Numbered from the stretch's first letter, positions 45,001-57,617 are shown. The stretch is DNA of 64,000 bases from Hsuehochloa calcarea (GCA_036346395.1 CM070604.1:38715662-38779661); one strand, 5' to 3'. Made by a program: numbers and translations. The notes: generated from the letters alone by a model not told the origin.

Positions 45001-45101
45001 TGCAAATGAATTTTCTAAAATTTCAAATTAAGCTTTTGGCAAATAGAAACAAATGGTTCTCTTTTAAAATTTTCAAAAACTCCGAAAAACGGGACGCTAC
45101 A
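42035..45101 (-). repeat. 3' LTR of the Tekay-type element
   Basis: 3,067 bp. The GC-rich U3 part lies at 43810-44660 with (GA)n at 43917-43940 and a minus-strand TATAAAG at 44112-44118. Long open frames in this part come from base composition. A purine-rich tract on the minus strand, TTTAAGAGGGGTAGG (45104-45118), lies just inside. Confidence 0.9.
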
Positions 45102-45113
45102 AACCTACCCCTC

Positions 45114-47240
45114 TTAAAGGGAATCTCGACCCCGAGATTCAGGCTGACTAGAGAATAGGTTGGGAAATTCAGCCTTCAAGTCATCTTCTCGTTCCCAAGT
45201 GGCTTCTTCTTCGGTGTGATTGCTCCACTGGACCTTGCAGAAACGGATGATCTTGCTTCTTGTCACTCGCTCTGTTATTTCCAAGATCTTGATGGGGTGC
45301 TCCTTGTAGCTGAGGTCTTCCTGCAAGGCAATTGCTTCCATGGGCATCTGCTCTTCGGGCACACGCAACACTCCTTCAGTTGTGACACGCGGAAGACATT
45401 ATGCACATCTGACAGCTGAGGCGGGAGGTCCAACTGGTAAGCGACTTCTCCTCTTCGGGCTAGAATCGAAAGGTCGATGTACCTTGGTGCAAGCTTTCCA
45501 CTTACTCGAAACGACGATCCCTTTGAGAGGCGACACCTTCAGTACACAAGATCACCCGTCAGAAGCTAGATCTCGGCGGACAGTTATCGGCATAACTCTT
45601 CTCACTCGTCTGTGCATCTTTGTTTTGACCTTTCTCGATTGATCGAACTTGCTCTTGGCTTTTTCCAAAATATCTGCCCAAACACTTGTCTTTCACCTAC
45701 TTCATTCCAATACAACGGTGTTCTGCATTTTCTTAGTAAAGAGCTTCAAATGGAGACATCTGGAGGCTTGACTGTAATCGTTGTTATAGGAAAACTCGCA
45801 TAAGGTAGCATTTGATCCCAATCGTCTCGATTTGCTAAGGCACAAGCCCTTAACATATCTTCTAGGATTTGATTTACTCTTTACATACATCCATCCGTGC
45901 AGGGATGATAAGTCATCTTGAAATTTAGATTAGTACCCAAAACAACGTGCAACTTCGCCAAAATCTTGAGGTGAATCGGGATCCTCGATCGACACGATCT
46001 TCCTCGGCACTCCATCTTTGGCACACTATCTTTGCCATGTACAATTCGCGATCTATCACGAGTAAGTAGTCTTGGTGGGAGAAAGTAAGCAACTTTGGTT
46101 AGGCGATCCACAATTACCCGATAGAATCATATCGACCTTGTCCTTGGCAAACCAAAGATAAAATCCATGCCAATTTCTTCCCATTTCCATTCGGGCACTT
46201 TCAAGGGTTGCGGAGTCCACCGGTCTTTGATGCTCGGCTTTTACGCGTGACAGACATCACACTGAGCTACAAACTCGGCAATCTCACGCTTCATGCTAGG
46301 CCACCAATACATTTCCTTGAGGTCTTGGTACATCTTCGTCCTTCGGGGTGAATGGAGTACAAGGTTTCATGGGCTTCCTTGAGTATCAACCGCTAAGCTC
46401 TTTCGATCTGGAACACAGTTAAACTTGTCAAACCAAAAGGTGCCTTGCTCATCTTACGAAAATCTCAGGGCTTTACCCTTCTTCATGTTGCTCTTAATTT
46501 CCTTAATATTGGCATCTTCAACTTGAGCTTCCTTGATCTGATTCCGCAAAGTGGGTTGAACTTCTAAGGCAGCTAGGTAACCTTCTTCAACCAACTCTAA
46601 CTTGAGCTTACGGAATTCTTCTGAAGGGTCGGTGATTTTCCTTGATCGACAAAGGTATTGCAAGAGACTTTTCTACTCAAGGCATCTGCCACAACATTAG
46701 CTTTGCCTGGGTGGTAATGGATTTCAATATCATAATCCCTGATCAACTCTAACCATCTTCTTTGCCTCATGTTAAGATCAGCCTGAGTGAAAATGTACTT
46801 CAAGCTCTAATGGTCCGTGTAGACTTCACAAATGATTACCAATAAGGTAATGGCGCCATATCTTTAGAGCATGCACAACGGCAACTAATTCCAAGTCATG
46901 AGTGGGGTAATTCACTTCATGAGGCCTCAATTGACGGAAGCATAGGCTACTACCTTCCTTTCTTGCATCCGACACAACCAAGTCCTTGGGATGCATCACG
47001 GAAAATCTCAAAATCCTTCTGAACATCTGGCAAAATCAACACCGGAGCTGTTGTCAAACGCTTCTTCAACTCTTGAAAACTTTGCTCACAACCTGTTGTC
47101 CAAGCAAATTTCTTTTCTTTCTTCAACAAATGAGTGAGGGTCTTGCTATCTTGTAGAATCCTTCTATTGCGGCTCAAGCGAACGTGTGGCACATCTCGGC
47201 AAATTGTAGTGGTAGCTCCATTATGGGAAATCGATGCCAA
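45114..47240 (-). pseudogene. pol remnant of the Tekay-type element: RT connection, RNase H, integrase, chromodomain
   Basis: Read right to left: FAWTTGCEQSFQELKKRLTT and PVLILPDVQKDFEIF at 47140-47030; RNase H end MKYIFTQADLNMRQRRWLEL and HYHPGKANVVADALSRK at 46803-46670; integrase core VDRLTKVA-type MDRLTKVAYFLPP at 46111 and FKMTYHPCTDG at 45900; SYNNDYSQAS at 45780. The chromodomain-bearing tail starts MLRVPEEQMPMEAIALQEDL at 45371 and contains KVQWSNHTEEEATWERED and LKAEFPNLF, ending at 45114. The chromodomain guides integration in this lineage. Frameshifts and stops separate the parts. Confidence 0.9.
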
Positions 47241-49411
47241 GCTGCGGGTTTACAACTATGTTACGGGTGCCAACTAAGAAGCTATCAAACTTATCTTCCA
47301 AATTGTCAATCCAATGCTCATTATTATCGAAATCTACCAATCCAAAGATGTCATAAGGTCACCCAATTACAATCCAATCATTTAATCACATTCTCGATAC
47401 ACCAACATGATTCACACATCCTTCTTTGGCATAAGTTTTAAATAATCCAGCAAATTCACCACTTTGATCGCAAGATTCCTTTTCTGCCTAAATCCATGAA
47501 ATCTAGTGGCCATAGTCGCCTCTTCCGATCGGATAAACTCCAAGATCACGCTAAATTCTTTTTATCCTTTTTGAAACAAAATTCTTCCAAAGGTTATATT
47601 CACGCAATTGCTTCCTCCAAAATTATTGACTAAATCCACAACATTATCCACTAAATTTCCTCAAGCAAATTTATCAATTGCAACCCTCAGAATTTCTTTA
47701 TACCAGTCCAATATCTCAATTTTAGAACCTTCCAAAGGGCTGCTTGCCATCCCAAATTCAAATTTAATCCGCCAATTATTGTATCACCATTTATCCAACA
47801 TTTATTCAGTCCAACTCCAATACCTGTAGATATTCATCAATCCAACAATTATTTTGGACCAACTCCGATATCGGTAATATATCATCAATCATAAATTCCA
47901 ATATCCAACAATCATCTGTTTGCATAACCCAATCTCCACAAATGCGCAATTCTATAATCCGATCAAGACATATTTCTATAATCTAACAAAATTTCTCTTC
48001 AAATCTCAATTTCTCTATTCAACCACATCCAATTGAATCCAATGTGACCAACAAACTCAATTATTCCATTCTTCTTGATTCAACATAATCCACCACAATC
48101 ATCGTCAAGAATTGGCGATCATATAATCAAATCCTTAACAATCGGGTAATCCTTTAATCCAAATCCAATCATAATATATTCGTAATCCATCATCTAGCAA
48201 ATCGATTTCTATAACCCAAATTCCACAATCATATTTCCATAATCCAATCAAGATCCATTTACGTAATTCATCCAAGATACTTTTCTATAATCCAATCTTC
48301 CAAAATCTCATGTCAATAATAATTTAATTCTACAATCTAGTAATCATGCATTTCTACAATCCAACCAAGATCCAACCAATTCTCCCAAAATTAACATCAT
48401 CAATCGACATGAAAAATCCAATTCTCTTAGCATTCTACTCTGTGCCTCTTACGCACAATTTCTCAATTCAAATATCCAACCGACATTATAACCACTCAAG
48501 ATTCAATTTAAATACAACTTCTCCTAATAATCAAATCAACACTTCGATTCTTTTATCCTTCAAGATTAATCAAGATTTTCCTTTCTGATCACTTTACTCC
48601 ACGATTTATATAATCCACCAATATGCTACTCTTTAAACCATTTATAATCAAGGCATACCCATTATCATACTCTGGTATCCACAATAACTTCTTGCATATA
48701 CTCGGTTAAACTCAAAATCAGTCTTATCAAAGATTCTCCAAAGCTACCTAAGTTGGCATCAAAACACCTTGGTTATCTCCAAAGAAGAGTAGCTTCCAAG
48801 GGACTTACGGGTTTGATCCACTTTGCAAAAATTCTTCACAGGTTTCAAAGATGAGAGGGAGAAAGCACAATAGGTGAGAGGGAAAAGCACGGGGATGAGC
48901 GAGAAACAAGGGAGATAGATGGATCAACCTAAGGCGGACCAAGTTGGTTTCACCCAACGAACGGATAGCCGGAAAGCTATCAAGAAGCAAACAAGAAAGA
49001 GACACTTAAGCACAAAAGCACTATTACGCAGACTAAACGAATCTAAAACTAGGGAGGGCAACTACCAATCTAATCTTTACGGAGGGTCAACTGGGAACAC
49101 ACGGCGGAACTTGAGCTTCCAAGACTTCCATTGCTTGATCTTGAAGGGCTCGATCCTAGGGATAATCCAGAGATGAGGAGTCAAATTTAAATTTGAAAAC
49201 CAAGTTCCAGAAAAGATAAGATGAAAGAACTCAAGAATGATATAAAGAGGGTAAGATGAGAAGAAAAGAATAGAACAAGGCGAGAAAGAACAGAATAAGA
49301 TGAGAGAAGAATTTCTAGTCAAGTTAATTGCTTGGTTTGATTTAGAAAATATATTTTGAATTTTTGACTAAGACGACCAATCTAACTAAAGGCTCGTCCT
49401 ACGATCGATAT
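47241..49411. other. Coding-empty 5' interior of the Tekay-type element
   Basis: Where gag, protease and the RT core should lie there is 2.2 kb without any such motif. About 47280-48760 is strongly AT-rich with many AATCCAA, ATCCAAC and TCTATAATCC words (minus strand TTGGATTATAGAAA-type), almost like a degenerate satellite. 48800-49400 is a leader-like stretch. The element was probably non-autonomous. Confidence 0.65.
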
Positions 49412-49423
49412 GGCTCGATACCA
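49412..49423 (-). other. Primer binding site of the Tekay-type element
   Basis: The minus strand reads TGGTATCGAGCC, five bases inside the LTR, identical to the PBS of the related element at 9113-9124. Confidence 0.8.
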
Positions 49424-49428
49424 TCTCT

Positions 49429-51308
49429 TGTCGGGACCCGGGTGTCACACATAACCACGAGACCCTCTCATGCATACCAAGCTAGTCCCATGATCGGTAG
49501 CTAGCTTGCAGCTTACAACAATGATGTAATCATAACCATTCAACAACGAACTAATGAAGCGGACAAAGTAATATTAATTAAAACAAAGAAAGACCTTATG
49601 GTCAAGGTTCTTACAAAAGTCGCCTCACCGGCTTAGCAACAACAGAGTATCCGCGTGGAAATCTCAAAATACGTGGAGCCCAATCGACATGCCCACAGGC
49701 AATCGAGTGGAGGACGTGACCTAGTTCGCAAAGTCTTCAAAGTAGCCTTCTTCATAGTACTCAACATTTCCTGGTTCTTCTGCTGGGACTGATCAACAAA
49801 GGGCATAAAGCCGTGAGTACATAAAGTACTCAGCAAGTCGTAGAGAAATGTATGCACATAGTATTCATGCCAGGCTTAAACAAGGATGGCTTTATGGTTA
49901 ATTTGCAGAAAGCAAGTTTAACAGTAAATACATTAATTAGATTGCAAAGCAGGATTTTAAAAGAATAATACATAGATAACCAAGTTCTTTTGAATCAAAC
50001 AGTGAACATCCCGTTCACTTCCCAACCATTCAACCAAACGTTTCTATCGAACCAAACCACATTTTTGAAAATACTACCCCTTGCGCGAAATCACCAGGCA
50101 TGTCCGTAACCGGGGACACGGCTATTCGAATAGATTTTGACACTCTGCAGAGGTTGTACAGCTTTACCCACAAGAGATAAATCACTTGTAATGTCCGTCG
50201 ACACACTTAGGGTGTGCGACTAAGTGATTACCACAAGGCCTTTACAAAGTTCCATTTTGCCTCGGTTACGCGCTAAGGTTTCGCCATCACGACCCTCTCT
50301 TGCGCCAATAAATGTACCACAACAGAACCGACTCAAAACTTTCCTAATTAATTGGCCAGGTCCGTCCCATACCGGACTTGTGGTTGCACGAGGTGACCCA
50401 GATCAATGACTTGCAAAGTTAAGTCCTTAGTTGGCTGCTCAGACAAGTCTACCACAACCCAATGTGCATTACGCACCCACTCTAGCTTCCTACCTCAAGC
50501 CCGAGCATAAATCATTTTTGTTCATACCCACCAAATGGCAAACCACGCCATGGCACAACATCTTTTAATAAAAGTGGCCTCACACCACTGTTCCATAGTT
50601 CCATTAGTCAAATTTCAATAATCATTGAACATGTGATCGAAAGTACTGCGGGTAACTAGAGCATGTCTAAGCAATAATACGCTCCCAAGTTGGTATACAA
50701 TTATGTCCAACTAGTATTAACCATCCTAAGGTGTCCAAGGATATATGCCATTCAAGGAGACATTTCATTTTCAATTTATCAAGGAGGCATAATGGCAATT
50801 TGGTAATTATCTACTCCCAAAACCATTTTTAAAAAAACTAGCCATGCATGATAATTTAATAAAATATACATTTGTAAAATGGGTTCAACATGGTCAAAGG
50901 CCTAGGACTTGCCTTCGTTGGCGAGAGCGAGTCTTGATCGTCGGTCGAAGAAATCTTAAAACGCCGGAATCTACGTGCGAGAATAGCAACAAATAAATAA
51001 AACAGCACCAAATGAACTCCAAAAATTACAAAACCAGTACCAAATGAAAGAGGATGAATTTATATGAATTTAGAAATTTGGATCACCCAAATCGGAGTTC
51101 GGATGTGAAAGTTATAGCCAAAAGAAGTTTCAAATCACATAAAATGATAGATTTAGGGTTTTTCGGATTTTGAATTATTTTCAAACCGAAAAATCCGGTT
51201 TTGACGTCGTATTGGCGCAACCGCTAACGCAGCAGCCACGTGGGCGAAACCGTTGACGCGGCGCCGACGTGGCGCCACATGGGTGACCACGTGGGCTCGG
51301 GCCCGCGG

Positions 51309-51343
<35 letters not shown>

Positions 51344-52470
51344 CGCGGTGGCGGCGGCGGAGGGGAAAACGGCGGCGGCGGCGGAGAAGGCGGTGGCGCG
51401 GAGAACGGCGACGCGTGGCGGCCGGAGCCGGGAAGAAGGGAGGAGGGCGGCGAGGAGCGAGAGAGGAGGAGAGAGAGAGAGAGGAGGCGAACGGGCACGG
51501 CTTTATAGAGCTCGCGGCGGGAAGCAGCGAGCGGCGGCGCGCGAGGCGAGGCGGGGCGGCACGCAGCGCGGACGCGGCAGGCGGGATGGGGCAGCGGCGA
51601 CGGCGGGAGAGAGAGAGAGAGCGGCGCGTCGGAGAGCAGCAGCGGGAGCCGTCCGATTCGTCGGACGGTGGGGAGCGAAAGCGGCGCGAAGGAGAGCCGT
51701 CCGATTTCGTCGGACGGTGGGGAAGAAGAAGAGCGCGGCGAGAGGAGACGAAGCGGGCGCCGTCCGATTTCGATCGGACGGTGGGAAGCGGAAGGGGCGC
51801 GGGCGATGCGAGCCGTGCGATGGCGATCGGACGGTCGCGATGAAAAGGGGCGGCGCGAGAGCGAACGGCCGCGGCGAACGGAAGCGCGGCGGATCTCGAT
51901 CCAACGGTCGAAAGCAAGGCGACGCGGCGGCGAGACGTCGATGAAGATCCAACTGAGGTGAAGGGAGCGCGGAGCGGGAGGTGGGCGCGGGAATGGGCGG
52001 GCGGGAGCGATGGTGGGCGGCTAGGTTTCGCCCACGACAGAAAAAGGAATTAAAATACGTTTTTGATTTTAGAAATTCAAACAAATCAAAAAGCAATTTT
52101 AGAAAATAGCAAACAGACTCCAAAAATTCTAGAAAAATTCACAGAAATTACTTGAATTATTCTGGACTTAATAAAAATATTTTTAACTTTAAATTTTCTT
52201 TTTCTTTTGCAAATAAATTAATTTTTAATTTCGGGAAAAAGGAAAATGAATTTCTAAAATCCAATAAATCCAAGGAAATTCTCAAAATAATAATTTTGAT
52301 TTTAAATTCCAGAAAACTCAATTAAACCAACTTTAATTTAATTGAAGTTTCGTTAATTCATTTTAAACTGCAAATGAATTTTCTAAAATTTCAAATTAAG
52401 CTTTTGGCAAATAGAAACAAATGGTTCTCTTTTAAAATTTTCAAAAAACTCCGAAAAACGGGACGCTACA
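49429..52470 (-). repeat. 5' LTR of the Tekay-type element
   Basis: 3,042 bp, a direct copy of 42035-45101. Minus-strand TATAAAG at 51501-51507; (GA)n at 51313-51340. Differences from the partner are clustered at CAG, CTG and CG. Confidence 0.9.
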
Positions 52471-52645
52471 GGTATTGAGGCTCTGCCAATCCAAGTCTAA
52501 TCGGAATAAACTTTCCCCCAAATGGGAAGGTCCTTACACAGTGATCGAAGTAACTCGGCCAGGGTCGGTACGACTAGTGATGGAAGACGGACAGGTTCTC
52601 TCAAACTCTTGGAAGATCGACCAGTTACGCAAATTCTATGTGTGA
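52471..52645 (+). pseudogene. Integrase C-terminus of the Tat-type element (second part)
   Basis: After the nested element, the frame continues from GDLV with LRLCQSKSNRNKLSPKWEGP, YTVIEVTRPGSVRLVMEDGQ, NSWKIDQLRKFYV and a stop at 52643-52645. This is the PKWEGPY...LRKFY end of Gypsy integrases. It is open and aligned with the upstream half, so the insertion itself broke the gene. Confidence 0.9.
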
Positions 52646-52779
52646 CCAATTTCTCAGGCAATAAAAGTCCAAGTTCTTTCTACCTCTCTTGCCTTATTTT
52701 TGAGTAGTGCTTTTTTAATCTTTCGACTATGATACAAAAACACCCAGTTTTCTTTACACTTTGGTCGGCGCTTAGTAAC

Positions 52780-53320
52780 GTCATCTAGTCGAAACTTCTC
52801 CTCTCTGCATGTGGTTCTGCCAACTAGAAGGAATTTCCTAGCATCGACTCGTTACTCATTTTTGCTGCCAATACAAAGAGCTCGGGTTCTATCCAGTCGA
52901 AATGTTCTCAAAGCCAACTCTCTCAATCTTAGTTTATTTTTTGATAATTTCCAAAAATATTCTAAGTAGAGTGCACTTGATATATTTATTCGACCACCTT
53001 TGATGTACTCGTTTCGTTTTGGTAGTGAAGGAAGAGACACACCTAGTCGAAGTCTTTCCTCTCTGCATGTGGTCCTGCCCACTAGAAGGAACTTCCTAGC
53101 GCTGCTCAGTCTCATACTTTTGCTACTGGAAAAGACTTATCGAGTCCATCAGAAAAGGGCGAACGAATTATTAAAGTCCTCTAGACGTTTGCTTAACTCA
53201 AGTTCTTTGTTCTTGGTTTGATTAAACTAGTCGGAGATGGTAACATCACCTAGTCGAAGCCTTTCCTCTCTGCACGTGGTCCTGCCCACTAGAAGGAACT
53301 TCCTAGTGTCGAGTCGTTTC
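52780..53320. repeat. 3' tandem repeats of the Tat-type element (long unit)
   Basis: A segment reading CTAGTCGAA, TCCTCTCTGCATGTGGT, CTGCC, ACTAGAAGGAA, TTCCTAG occurs three times, at about 52785, 53041 and 53249, spaced about 210-255 bp. The units also share TTCGACC or CGAGTC text. It lies just after pol, where Tat elements often hold variable tandem repeats. Confidence 0.85.
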
Positions 53321-53456
53321 TACTCTTTCGACCAAGTCCTTGACAACCATAACAAAAACTATAAGTTAAACAAACCTCTCTCTGTTTTCAGAAACCCCAT
53401 TTCAAACACTATTTACTTAGATTGTCTAAACAAGCTAAGCAAATAGTCGGAACTAC

Positions 53457-53663
53457 GATAAAGTTATTAATTTAACTTCAATTCTTAGTCTTTCATTCGT
53501 TTATTATCTTTTGAGTTACTAACTACTCGACAAGATGATTTTCAGGAAACAAGATGGCCTAGGATAAAGTTATTAATTTAACTTCAATCCTTGGTCCTTC
53601 ATTCGTTTATTATCTTTTGAGTTACTAACTACTCGACAAGATGATTTTCAGGAAACAAGATGG
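53457..53663. repeat. 106-bp tandem duplication after pol
   Basis: GATAAAGTTATTAATTTAAC through GATTTTCAGGAAACAAGATGG is present at 53457 and again at 53563, with only a few differences (CTTAGTC vs CCTTGGTCC). It is a young duplication in the 3' non-coding part. Confidence 0.9.
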
Positions 53664-53770
53664 ATCGTATATTACTCATCAACAGAAATTGTCTGCCTTA
53701 CAAAGTAGTTACAAGATTACTCTGAAGGGGGAGAGCCTAGCTGCATTTCCTCCGCCACCTTTTTGCCAAC

Positions 53771-55200
53771 CTATTGCATTTCCTCAATCAGACGATTTGC
53801 CTCTGATTCAGAGCAATCGAACTCGGCTTCAATTGGTTGCACATTAAGGTGGGGGTCTTGAGCTTTAAGTTTCGCCAAAGCGTAACTTACTCCGGCTTCG
53901 ACTGCCTTCCTTATTGATTCAGCTTGATTAGCCTTCAGAGTGGTCACCATTTCTTGCAAGTTTCCGACTTGTTCCCCAATGGTACTTATGTGAGCAGCTA
54001 CAGTATCTTCTCGAGGAGTTTTTCCCTCAGAATGTAGCTCACTAAGCACATTGTTCAGGAGCGTGATGTTGCCTTGAAGACTAGTCTTCATCGACTCCAT
54101 CTCCTGTTGGGTACAAGTCGAAACCTCGCGAAGTATCTTGTTTTCGACCACTTGTTCTGAAAAGAATAAAACCGGTCAAACAAAAATAAACTTCTAGAGG
54201 AAGATAACACAAAGATAATTGTAGGTAAAAGCATTTCTTACCTACTAGTTGAGAATCCAGCTTAACCTCTTCTTGATGGGAAGCAATGGTTTGGCGTGCT
54301 TTTTCTCCTATGCTCGATGTCCTCTGCATTCATCTTAGCAATGCGACGGACTCATTGTAGATCAAGGTCTTCTCTTGGATTTCACCTCGAGGCTTCTCAA
54401 TTCGTGACAATTTACGAACAAGAAATTGGCATTAGAAAAGGGAAAATGCTCGAAAAGGACAACAGGTAAAGAATTACTTACCTGTTACTTGAGTTCTCAG
54501 ACCCTCGAGTTCTTGATCCTTGTCCTTGGTAATGCGAGAAAACTCCTGAATAACCAAAGCTTTTTCTTGAACTTCAGTCCGGAGCTTCCGCATCTCATTT
54601 TCTTTATCCGGAGAAGAAATGGGAGTCGGGTAAAGGTTAAAGATCAAAAGCAGTCTTAAGTTCAGCACTTACTGTTTATTTTTCCCGCAATCTTCTAGAT
54701 GCAGAGACAGCCTCTCGAAGTCTATCCGAGAGAACTATTACTTCCTCCCTTAGCTTTCTCGACTCCTCTTTTTCGTAATCGAGTGAGTCAGCTAAGGTCT
54801 TCGTGTCACTTTATTTAACCTACAAAGAATAGAAACGGAGATAAACATCACCGATTGGTTGTAAGTACTTCTACAACCACCGACCTAGTCGTAAGTTTTT
54901 CTACGACTATGTCATGGTCGTAAGTCTTTCTACGACCACTACCTGGTCGTAAGTAGTCGTAAGCTTTTTACGACTAGTACTTTGTCATGAGTTTTTTCCA
55001 TGACTATTCTCGTAAAACACTTTACGAGTAGTTAAGTCGAAAACAACTATGAATAATAGTGACTTACCATCTCTCTGCCTCTGCACAGAATACTTCTTTC
55101 TCCTGTCTTAGCTCTAAAAGTTGTCGATGGTACTCACCGACAACAGCAATTTGCTCCAGAGCTTTCTGCAAAAAGAAAACAGTGAGAAGAGAAGGAAAGC

Positions 55201-55231
<31 letters not shown>

Positions 55232-57617
55232 GTATTCTAAAAATACTTACATTCATAGTCGACCTAGCAAAGATCGAATATACAAAATCCGGGTTCTTCA
55301 GCTTATCTATCCTCGCGACTTTATCCCACCACACCTCCTCGAGGCGCTCATTATCGAAGGTATTTCCCCTGTTGGGAATATCTTTGGGATGGGGGATTCG
55401 ATCACGAGTTCAGGCGAAGACCCTATGAGCGAGGCCCCAAAGAAGTCACCACGAAGTTGAAATATTCTTCTTCCGATTCGTAACTTCTCTTTGGGTAGGG
55501 AAGGAACGCCTCCTCGATTTCCTTCCCGAGCGGTGCACAAGTGGTCACCACCTTGACCGAGGCTTCCACAATTTGCCCTCGTTGTTTCTACGATCTCGGA
55601 GTCGCAACGCCACTTCAAGATGAATGACCGCTACTTCAAGGGTCGTAGCTACAACTTCATCAGATGTAGGAATCACTCTGGGAGTCTCAACTTCATCAGC
55701 CACCTGGGCCAAGGGTGATGCTTCGACCACCTCCATTGATACCTCTCCAATAACTGAAGGGGTGGCAATGGGCTTCTCAACGGAAGCATTCCCGGGGGCT
55801 GAAGGAGTCGGACTGAAATAAAGAAAAGCAAATCAGGTTGTGAAAAAGAAAAAGGTAAATGTTGTTCTTACACTTTAGTACATTTCACATACCTCACTCT
55901 GGTCTTAACCAGAATTTTGGAGCAATCCTCCCAGCGAGGACCTCTTCTTCTCCACGACCACGTGCGGTCGAGGTTCAACAATTAGCCACTCGACCACGTC
56001 TGGTCAGAGTTTGGAGCAGAACCAGGCTCGGTTTCTGATTCTCTGGATGGCCGAGATCAGTCTCGACCATTCCAAGAGCAGAACTGCCCTCAGCTGCAGG
56101 TTGTGTTGGAGCAGCATCGTCCTTCATAAAAGACACAAAATCTTTTCGCCTCCTTTTCAGCTTGCCTAACAAAACTAGGAGTGGCGAAGCTGCGAAAGAT
56201 TCCTTGTCATAATGGAAGGGTACCTTAGCCTTGCGAGGTTTGCGCTTAAGAGATTCAGCTGCCTCAACCTCCTCGTTTTCGATAGCTGCGGCCTCAGCTT
56301 CAGATATAGCTACGGCTACCGCAGGCCTTGTAGAGGGTCTAGTCGAAAGACCAGAGCTCGAGCTTGCTCCTCCCTTGTTGGTAGATTTTACAAGTCGACG
56401 TCTCTTAGAGGGAGGAGCCGAGCCTTTGTCTTCGACAACCCAAGCCAATAGTCATCGATGCGACTTCTTCGTCGTCGGCGATTTTCCATGCCTACTTTAC
56501 GTAAAGCAAAGCGAAAAAAGAAGAATCACTGATCAGTCGTAAGTTTTTCTACGACCAGTGCCAAGTCGTAAGTTTTTTCTACGACTCTTTCTTGATCGTA
56601 AGATATTCTACGATCACCATTAGTCGTAAGTATCTTCTACGACTATAAAGTCCTAAAGAAAGGATCAACTTTTTGATTACCTTTAGGCGTTCTATCCTTT
56701 CATCTGCGAACAAAGCCGCAATGATTTGAGGAACCGCCACTCGGAGTGGCGGAGACTTCTCACAGATGAGTCTGACTCTAGAGTCAACCTCGGCTTGTGA
56801 AAGATCCGTAAAGCAGATAAGAATATTAGACAATGTTGAAGAGGACCAAGCCGAGAGCTAAGTCGACATTACTTACCCTCGTCGTAGTCTCGGTTGGGTC
56901 TCCTCTCCCGAGTATCTCCACATAGGAGATGCTCGCTTCTTCAAGGGACTAATTCGGCGTGTGATGAAATCCTTCACCACATGCCATCCGGTCAGCCCTT
57001 CTTCCTTCAAGTCCTTAATGGCTTGAATATAAGGGCTAATCCGGCTGATATCTTCAGGAGTTGAATCCCATGAAGATTTCTTTTGGCACCTTCCTCATGA
57101 AAGAAAGGTGTCTTCTTGAGGTGACCTTCGGTAAAACCACCTCTTCCTCGGCCCGCCACGAAGACCGGGTGAAACTCTGAATATACTCCTTCGACTTCGA
57201 GTCGTGGAGCTTCAGACCGCAGCTTCCGGCGATTCCGGTTTGTCGAGCCATCCCATAATAATATTGGAACAGCTCGAGATCCGCCGGAATCCCCAGGTAC
57301 GCCTCACACAGATACACGAACACACTCAACATGGTAATGGAATTGGGACCTAAGTTCACCAGTTCCACCCCAAAGTGTTCGAGTACCACTGTAAGAAAGG
57401 GGTGAGCAGGCAATCGAAGGCCGCACTCACAATACGCTTGAAAGACGGGGATTTGCCCATTTTCCCCCGATGGCCAGTGCTGCCCGATAGCCGGAATCCA
57501 CTTTACCAGAGCTTTCTCTGGAATCTTCCCAACATCGACCAAGATTTTGATCTTAGCCGCATCCATCTCCGATTCTTCCCATTCAGAAACTCTCTTGGCC
57601 ATTTCGCTCAGAAGCAA
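53771..57617 (-). pseudogene. Antisense extra gene (aORF) of the Tat-type element, multi-exon
   Basis: Read right to left. The first exon, 57617-57054, is open for 187 codons: MAKRVSEWEESEMDAAKIKI, then RLPAHPFLTVVLEHFGVEL, NSITMLSVFVYLCEAYLGIP and LELFQYYYGMARQTG. This is the 'putative gypsy type transposon' family (PF04195-like). It continues in another frame (DSTPEDISRISPYIQAIKDL) to a GTAAG near 56880. Further exons: LSQAEVDSRVRLICEKSPPL (56810-56690); a basic, Ala/Ser-rich part with PPSKRRRLVKSTNKGG at 56448-55975; an acidic part at 55736-55550; and coiled-coil ends LRTEVQEKALVIQEF (54600) and MVENKILREVSTCTQQEMES (54151-53771). Antisense ORFs between pol and the 3' LTR are known for Tat elements; their role is unknown. 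Confidence 0.82.
55204..55230. repeat. (AT)n microsatellite
   Basis: About thirteen TA/AT dinucleotides in an intron-like part of the antisense gene. Confidence 0.85.

Larger units (their letters stand above)
42035..52470 (-). mobile_element. Chromodomain Ty3/Gypsy (Tekay-type) element nested in the Tat integrase; TSD GGTAT
   Basis: LTRs at 42035-45101 and 49429-52470 start TGTCGGGACCC and end GGGACGCTACA. GGTAT at 42030-42034 and 52471-52475 is the 5-bp duplication. Orientation is minus: the PBS TGGTATCGAGCC lies at 49412-49423 next to the right LTR, and pol reads leftwards to a chromodomain beside the left LTR. The internal part is only 4.3 kb and keeps RT connection, RNase H, integrase and chromodomain; gag, protease and RT catalytic core are absent. 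The LTRs (3.0-3.1 kb) are long for the size. Confidence 0.92.

Noticed and set aside
48346..48588. An 80-codon plus-strand frame in the AT-rich block
   Set aside because: Asn/Ile/Ser-rich product of AATCCA-type repeat words on the strand opposite to the element.
51153..51917. A 254-codon minus-strand open frame and long plus-strand frames
   Set aside because: LTR shadow of the same kind. It is not conserved in frame with the copy at 43830-44582.
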